Assembly: GCA_900767385.1 (NCBI GenBank) | Contig: CAAFYY010000063.1 | Span: 1 to 11,055 of the forward strand | Length of the DNA: 11,055 nucleotides | Direction: 5' to 3' | Source of the DNA: Bacteroidales bacterium | GTDB taxonomy: Bacteria; Bacteroidota; Bacteroidia; Bacteroidales; Paludibacteraceae | Program-made: the position numbers and the translations under genes | Shown: positions 8,161 through 11,055 of the stretch, piece after piece | Position numbering within the stretch: the first letter of the stretch is position 1 | How the letters are laid out: the number at the start of each line of letters is the position of its first letter | The notes under the pieces: model-generated | The model's input: only the letters and a program-made list of their open reading frames with translations | Databases searched by the model: none | What the model was told of the DNA's origin: nothing

Positions 8161-8640
8161 CATTTTGTACTACTTTATATATTTACTGGTTTCAAAAGAG
8201 GTGGTCAAGAGGCTCGGAAGGCAATTTGTAGAGATAGAATCAGAGTTTCTTGCCAACGATACGTCATCTGGTTTTCCCTGTTTCCGGAATATGATTGCGT
8301 GCTGCGTTTTCACCCTTTCCTTTCGGATAAGATGGGCGGGCACTGCCATTCCGTTTCCCCGACGACGACACCCCGACCCGCTCACGCCGTTTGGCAGCAA
8401 GCAATGAGCAAAAAAATCAGTTCGCCGCCTTTTGCCTTCTCCCATTTCGTAAAACTCAAAGGGAGCCGCCATTCGGTCATCTTGAAATCTCAAAAAAGCA
8501 TCCGATGCCCCCGTTTGACAACCTCAAAGCAGCCAATCAGACTGGGAGTTCCCGTTTGGTTTTTTTCTGGCGAGGAAGAAGCGAATACTGCCCTATCTTC
8601 ACTGATTATATGACTTCATGAAATGTAGAGGGTTTATTTC
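8161..8640. other. 480-bp intergenic block without a supported gene
   Basis: This stretch separates the divergent promoters of the TPR operon and glutaminase. Several overlapping open frames of about 75-107 codons exist on both strands, but they begin at TTG or GTG, lack a promoter or ribosome site, overlap one another and show no family I recognise. The middle (about 8330-8400) is C-rich on the plus strand, unlike the AT-rich promoter flanks. Visible structure includes a perfect inverted repeat GCATC-C-GATGC (8498-8508), a short GCC-GTTT-GGC repeat around 8387-8396, and a weak hairpin followed by a T-run (8533-8566). No tRNA-like cloverleaf was found. It could be a dispersed repeat, gene remnant or small RNA locus; nothing in view settles this. 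Confidence 0.5.
8533..8566 (+). terminator. Weak terminator-like hairpin with T-run
   Basis: CCAA (8533-8536) can pair with TTGG (8556-8559), and inside it TGGG (8543-8546) with CCCG (8551-8554), including one G-T wobble, around an AGTT loop. Seven Ts follow (8560-8566). The stem is interrupted and weak. No upstream plus-strand transcript is known, so it makes sense only if the intergenic block is transcribed. Confidence 0.25.
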
Positions 8641-8671
8641 TTCGCTATCTCAGGAAAATAGACTAATTTTG
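8641..8671 (+). promoter_or_regulatory. Bacteroidota-type promoter of glsA
   Basis: TTCG (8641-8644), 19 nt, then TAATTTTG (8664-8671) matches TTTG-N19-TAnnTTTG with one mismatch in the -33 box and a perfect -7 box. Predicted transcription begins near 8678, giving a leader of about 21 nt before the ATG at 8700. The spacing is the same as at the TPR operon promoter. Confidence 0.72.
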
Positions 8672-8699
8672 TGCGCTCATCAAGAAGACTTAAGGAGTT

Positions 8700-9614
8700 A
8701 TGAATTACGACGCCATTCTAAAGAATATCTATAATGAAATTCAGCCATTTGCACTGGAAGGAAAGCAAGCGACCTACATACCCGCTTTGGCAGAGGTAGA
8801 CCCCAACCAGTTCGGCATATGCATCGAGACACTCGACGGAGAGACTTTCCAGTTGGAGCAGTCCAACATCCGTTTCTCTATCCAGAGTATCTCAAAGGTG
8901 TTTTCTTTGGCAATGGCCTTCTCCTTAGAGGGTGAGAATCTGTGGGATAGGATGAGCAAGGAGCCGTCCGGTTCGGCATTCAACTCGTTGGTTCAGTTGG
9001 AGTACGAGAAGGGCCGTCCACGCAATCCGTTCATCAACGCAGGTGCCATCGTGACTGCCGACATTCTCCTCTCCCGACTCCCTGACCCCGAGAGCAATTT
9101 CCTGAGTTTCATCCGCGAACTCTCCGGAAACCAAGACATCAACTATAATCTAAAGGTGGCAGCTTCCGAGAAGCAATGTGGCTTCATGAATGCCGCCATC
9201 GCCAACCTCATCAAGCACCACGGCAATCTCAAGAACAGCGTCGAGAGGGTGTTGAATTTCTATTTCAAGATGTGCTCCATCGAGATGAACTGCAGAGATT
9301 TAGCTCACGCCTTTACCGCCTTTGCCAATCACAGCAGACCGTTTGACTACTATGGTGTCCACCTGACCCAATCGCAAATCAAACGCATCAATGCCATCAT
9401 GCAGACCTGCGGTTTCTACGACGAAGCAGGCGAGTTTTCCTACCTCGTGGGACTCCCAGGCAAGAGTGGCGTCGGCGGCGGCATCGCAGCCGTCAACCCA
9501 GGTCACTACGCCGTGGCCGTATGGAGTCCGCGCCTCAACGAGAAGGGCAACAGCGTGATGGGAATGAAGGCGTTGGAACTGCTTACCACACAAAGTCACG
9601 AGTCTATTTTCTAA
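8700..9614 (+). CDS. glsA: Glutaminase
   Basis: A 304-aa cytoplasmic glutaminase (L-glutamine to L-glutamate plus ammonia, EC 3.5.1.2) of the serine-dependent beta-lactamase-like fold, close to the 308-310 aa of the E. coli enzymes. The catalytic SxxK is S63-I-S-K66. Other active-site residues line up with known glutaminases: Y26 in YIPAL, N113 in NPFINAGA, E157, N164, Y188, Y240 and V258 in the GKSGVGGGI loop (254-262). No ankyrin or STAS extension is present, so this is the short bacterial form. The ATG at 8700 is preceded by AAGGAG with only 2 nt between, shorter than usual, and by a clear promoter. Likely roles are glutamate and ammonia supply and possibly acid tolerance, as proposed for E. 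coli YbaS. truA follows after 17 nt and is probably co-transcribed. Confidence 0.96.
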   Translation: MNYDAILKNIYNEIQPFALEGKQATYIPALAEVDPNQFGICIETLDGETFQLEQSNIRFSIQSISKVFSLAMAFSLEGENLWDRMSKEPSGSAFNSLVQLEYEKGRPRNPFINAGAIVTADILLSRLPDPESNFLSFIRELSGNQDINYNLKVAASEKQCGFMNAAIANLIKHHGNLKNSVERVLNFYFKMCSIEMNCRDLAHAFTAFANHSRPFDYYGVHLTQSQIKRINAIMQTCGFYDEAGEFSYLVGLPGKSGVGGGIAAVNPGHYAVAVWSPRLNEKGNSVMGMKALELLTTQSHESIF

Positions 9615-9631
9615 ACATTGCACACCAGCTT

Positions 9632-10423
9632 ATGAAACGCTATAAACTTACCATTCAATACGTTGGAACACGCTATCATGGTTGGCAGACTCAACAAGAC
9701 AAGGGTGTTCACACGATTCAAGGCGCACTCACCGAGGCTGCCAGAAAGGTCAACCCCAAGTCGCCCGTAACGATCTACGGTTCGGGACGCACCGACTCCG
9801 GCGTACACGCTTTGGCCCAGGTGGCACATCTCGACTTCAACACCAATCTCTCGCCGATGATGCTGCAACGCGCGCTCAACGACAATCTCCCAGCCGATAT
9901 CAACGTGACAGATTGTGAGATTGCACCAAACAATTTCCATGCACGCAAAGACGCCAACCAACGTAGCTATGTCTACCTCGTTGCGCGCCACCGCACTGCT
10001 TTTGGCAAACCGTATGTCTGGTGGGTGAAAGATTCTTTGAATGTAGAACGCATGCGCTTAGCTGCTCGTGAATTGACCGGTCGCCACAACTTTCGTTCAT
10101 TTACCGACCCAGAAGCGGAGACCCCAAATACAATCGTAGAACTTTCCGTTGTGGACGTAATAGATACGCCCGATGTCATCGGCATCCATATCGTCGGTTC
10201 CCATTTCCTTTGGAAAATGGTGCGACGCATCGTGGGCACCTTGGTGGAGGTGGGAAAAGAGAATCTATCGATTGAAGATTTGAAGGGATTTCTCCGTCGA
10301 CCATCCGACATTCCAGCGCAGTTGACAGCCCCATCATCCGGACTGTTTCTCCAACATATTTACTATGGCAACGAGCCTATCGAACGAGGAGAAGAGATTC
10401 TTCCTTTCGGTGGGAAGTTATGA
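9632..10423 (+). CDS. truA: tRNA pseudouridine(38-40) synthase TruA
   Basis: A 263-aa enzyme converting uridines 38, 39 and 40 of the tRNA anticodon arm to pseudouridine, normally as a homodimer. The N-terminal KRYKLTIQYVGTRYHGWQ and the catalytic motif GSGRTDSGVHA (D55 is the nucleophile) are diagnostic, followed by AQVAHLDF. Downstream blocks are also typical: NFHARKDANQRSYVYLV, the GRHNFRSF stretch and HFLWKMVRRIVGTLVEVG. Length is normal for the family. The frame is open back to 9521, but that extension overlaps glutaminase and has no TruA similarity; the start at 9632 gives the canonical N-terminus. No Shine-Dalgarno sequence is seen, as is common in this phylum. It lies 17 nt after glsA and probably shares its transcript. 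Its TGA directly abuts the TAA of the converging permease gene. Confidence 0.96.
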   Translation: MKRYKLTIQYVGTRYHGWQTQQDKGVHTIQGALTEAARKVNPKSPVTIYGSGRTDSGVHALAQVAHLDFNTNLSPMMLQRALNDNLPADINVTDCEIAPNNFHARKDANQRSYVYLVARHRTAFGKPYVWWVKDSLNVERMRLAARELTGRHNFRSFTDPEAETPNTIVELSVVDVIDTPDVIGIHIVGSHFLWKMVRRIVGTLVEVGKENLSIEDLKGFLRRPSDIPAQLTAPSSGLFLQHIYYGNEPIERGEEILPFGGKL

Positions 10424-11055
10424 GAAACAGGCAATAACGCCTGAGACGAGCAGAACCAGATAGACTGCTCTGCGCAACCATCGGACGGAGATATACTGAT
10501 ACAGTTTCGAGCCTAAGAATAGTCCGAGAAGGACACCTGCGCAACCAACAAGCCAGAGTTTTCCGACGTTGGCAGTCACGAATCCTTCGCGCCAGCGGAA
10601 AAGGGTCATCAACGAGTTTCCCAGGAAGAAATACCACTGAGTCAGCGCCGTATACTCCTCTTTAGTCTTTGTTGACGAGATGAAATAGACCACGGCTGGA
10701 GGTCCTTGCATCGCAAACAAGCCACCCATGAGGCCAGAGAGGACACCCATTGAGAGTCCCATGGTTCGCGAAGGACGGATGCGGAACTTGCCGTCAAGGA
10801 AAAAGAAATAGAGTGACGTCAGCACCAAAACCGCACCCAAGATTCGCTTGAGGGTATCACTATATAATAATGCTACCACATGAATCGCTCCCAAGGAGAC
10901 AAAGGTGAACGCCAAGAGTATCGGCCAGAGCATCGACCAGTTGAGGTGACGGCGCATCTTTATCGCAGTGATTGCCGCAGCCACAATAGCCAAGGAGCCA
11001 GACAAAGCTGTTGCCTCACCATAGGTTGGCATCAAGGCTGGCAACAAGGTCATCA
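10418..11055 (-). CDS. TauE/SafE-family membrane permease (5' end outside window)
   Basis: At least 211 residues of a polytopic inner-membrane protein. Numbered from the first Met in view, membrane segments lie at about 14-31, 41-63, 70-86, 98-126, 136-152, 165-184 and 193-210. The family motif GVLSGLMGGLFAMQGPP (103-119) is clear. TauE/SafE proteins (former DUF81) usually have about 250 residues and eight segments in two homologous halves, and the first half normally opens with a helix and a G-GGG motif that are absent here. The ALSGSLAIV stretch near the window edge corresponds to a site some 35-40 residues into the family, so the ATG at 11053 is probably internal and the gene continues past 11055. 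Members export sulfite or sulfoacetate or move other organic acids; the substrate cannot be told here. The stop abuts that of truA. Confidence 0.87.
   Translation of the reverse strand, partial: MTLLPALMPTYGEATALSGSLAIVAAAITAIKMRRHLNWSMLWPILLAFTFVSLGAIHVVALLYSDTLKRILGAVLVLTSLYFFFLDGKFRIRPSRTMGLSMGVLSGLMGGLFAMQGPPAVVYFISSTKTKEEYTALTQWYFFLGNSLMTLFRWREGFVTANVGKLWLVGCAGVLLGLFLGSKLYQYISVRWLRRAVYLVLLVSGVIACFS

Noticed and set aside
8138..8407. 89-codon plus-strand frame beginning inside the TPR promoter
   Set aside because: Its start overlaps the TPR promoter on the opposite strand and its peptide shows no domain; it crosses the C-rich block as a chance open frame.
8170..8493. 107-codon minus-strand frame in the intergenic block
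   Set aside because: It starts at TTG, overlaps plus-strand frames of similar length, has no upstream promoter box, and the peptide has no recognisable domain, signal peptide or membrane segment.
8299..8621. Two overlapping plus-strand frames (104 and 76 codons) in the intergenic block
   Set aside because: They begin at GTG and TTG, overlap each other in different frames, have no promoter or ribosome site, and match no family I know.
8161..8640. tRNA gene, CRISPR array or glutamine-type riboswitch upstream of glsA
   Set aside because: No cloverleaf with a TTCGA-type loop and no regularly spaced repeats are seen, and the glsA promoter leaves a leader of only about 21 nt, too short for a riboswitch.
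9521..9631. 37-residue N-terminal extension of TruA
   Set aside because: It overlaps the end of glutaminase in another frame and has no TruA similarity, whereas the start at 9632 gives the canonical N-terminus.

Overview
The window most likely comes from a Bacteroidota genome, probably of the Bacteroidales (Prevotella-like). Three things point there. A large secreted protease carries a type IX secretion (T9SS) C-terminal sorting domain, which is known only from this phylum. Three promoters fit the Bacteroidota consensus (-33 TTTG, about 19 nt, -7 TAnnTTTG). Most genes lack a well-placed Shine-Dalgarno sequence. I see no phage, insertion sequence, CRISPR array, tRNA or rRNA. The region reads as ordinary chromosome.

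Layout. Bases 1-114 are the 3' end of a forward gene, possibly a C69-type dipeptidase. It ends at a strong hairpin terminator that also lies just past the end of the next gene, which converges on it. From about 8160 down to 188, three genes run on the minus strand, in transcription order: a 1008-aa exported TPR-repeat protein, a 616-aa U32-family protein (probably an Fe-S RNA hydroxylase of the RlhA/YdcP type) only 6 nt after it, and, 82 nt further on with its own promoter, a 982-aa secreted M6 metalloprotease. Bases 8161-8640 hold no convincing gene. They separate two divergent promoters and are the least explained part of the window. The forward strand then carries glutaminase (glsA) and, 17 nt later, the tRNA pseudouridine synthase truA. 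truA runs tail to tail into a TauE/SafE-family membrane permease on the minus strand, whose 5' end lies beyond the window.

How the genes fit together. The TPR and U32 genes are almost certainly one transcription unit, pairing an envelope scaffold-type protein with a probable RNA-modification enzyme. The pairing looks like shared expression rather than one obvious pathway. The M6 protease is a typical T9SS cargo: signal peptide, propeptide, zinc metalloprotease, beta-sandwich adhesin-like modules, sorting domain. Glutaminase and truA probably share a promoter but not a pathway.

Two computed starts were corrected. The TPR gene starts at the ATG at 8102, not the TTG at 8159, because its promoter lies between them. 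truA starts at 9632, not 9521, because the longer frame runs back into glutaminase. I found no clear evidence of a new multi-gene system. The best leads are the unexplained intergenic block at 8161-8640, the TPR/U32 coupling, and the modular T9SS protease.
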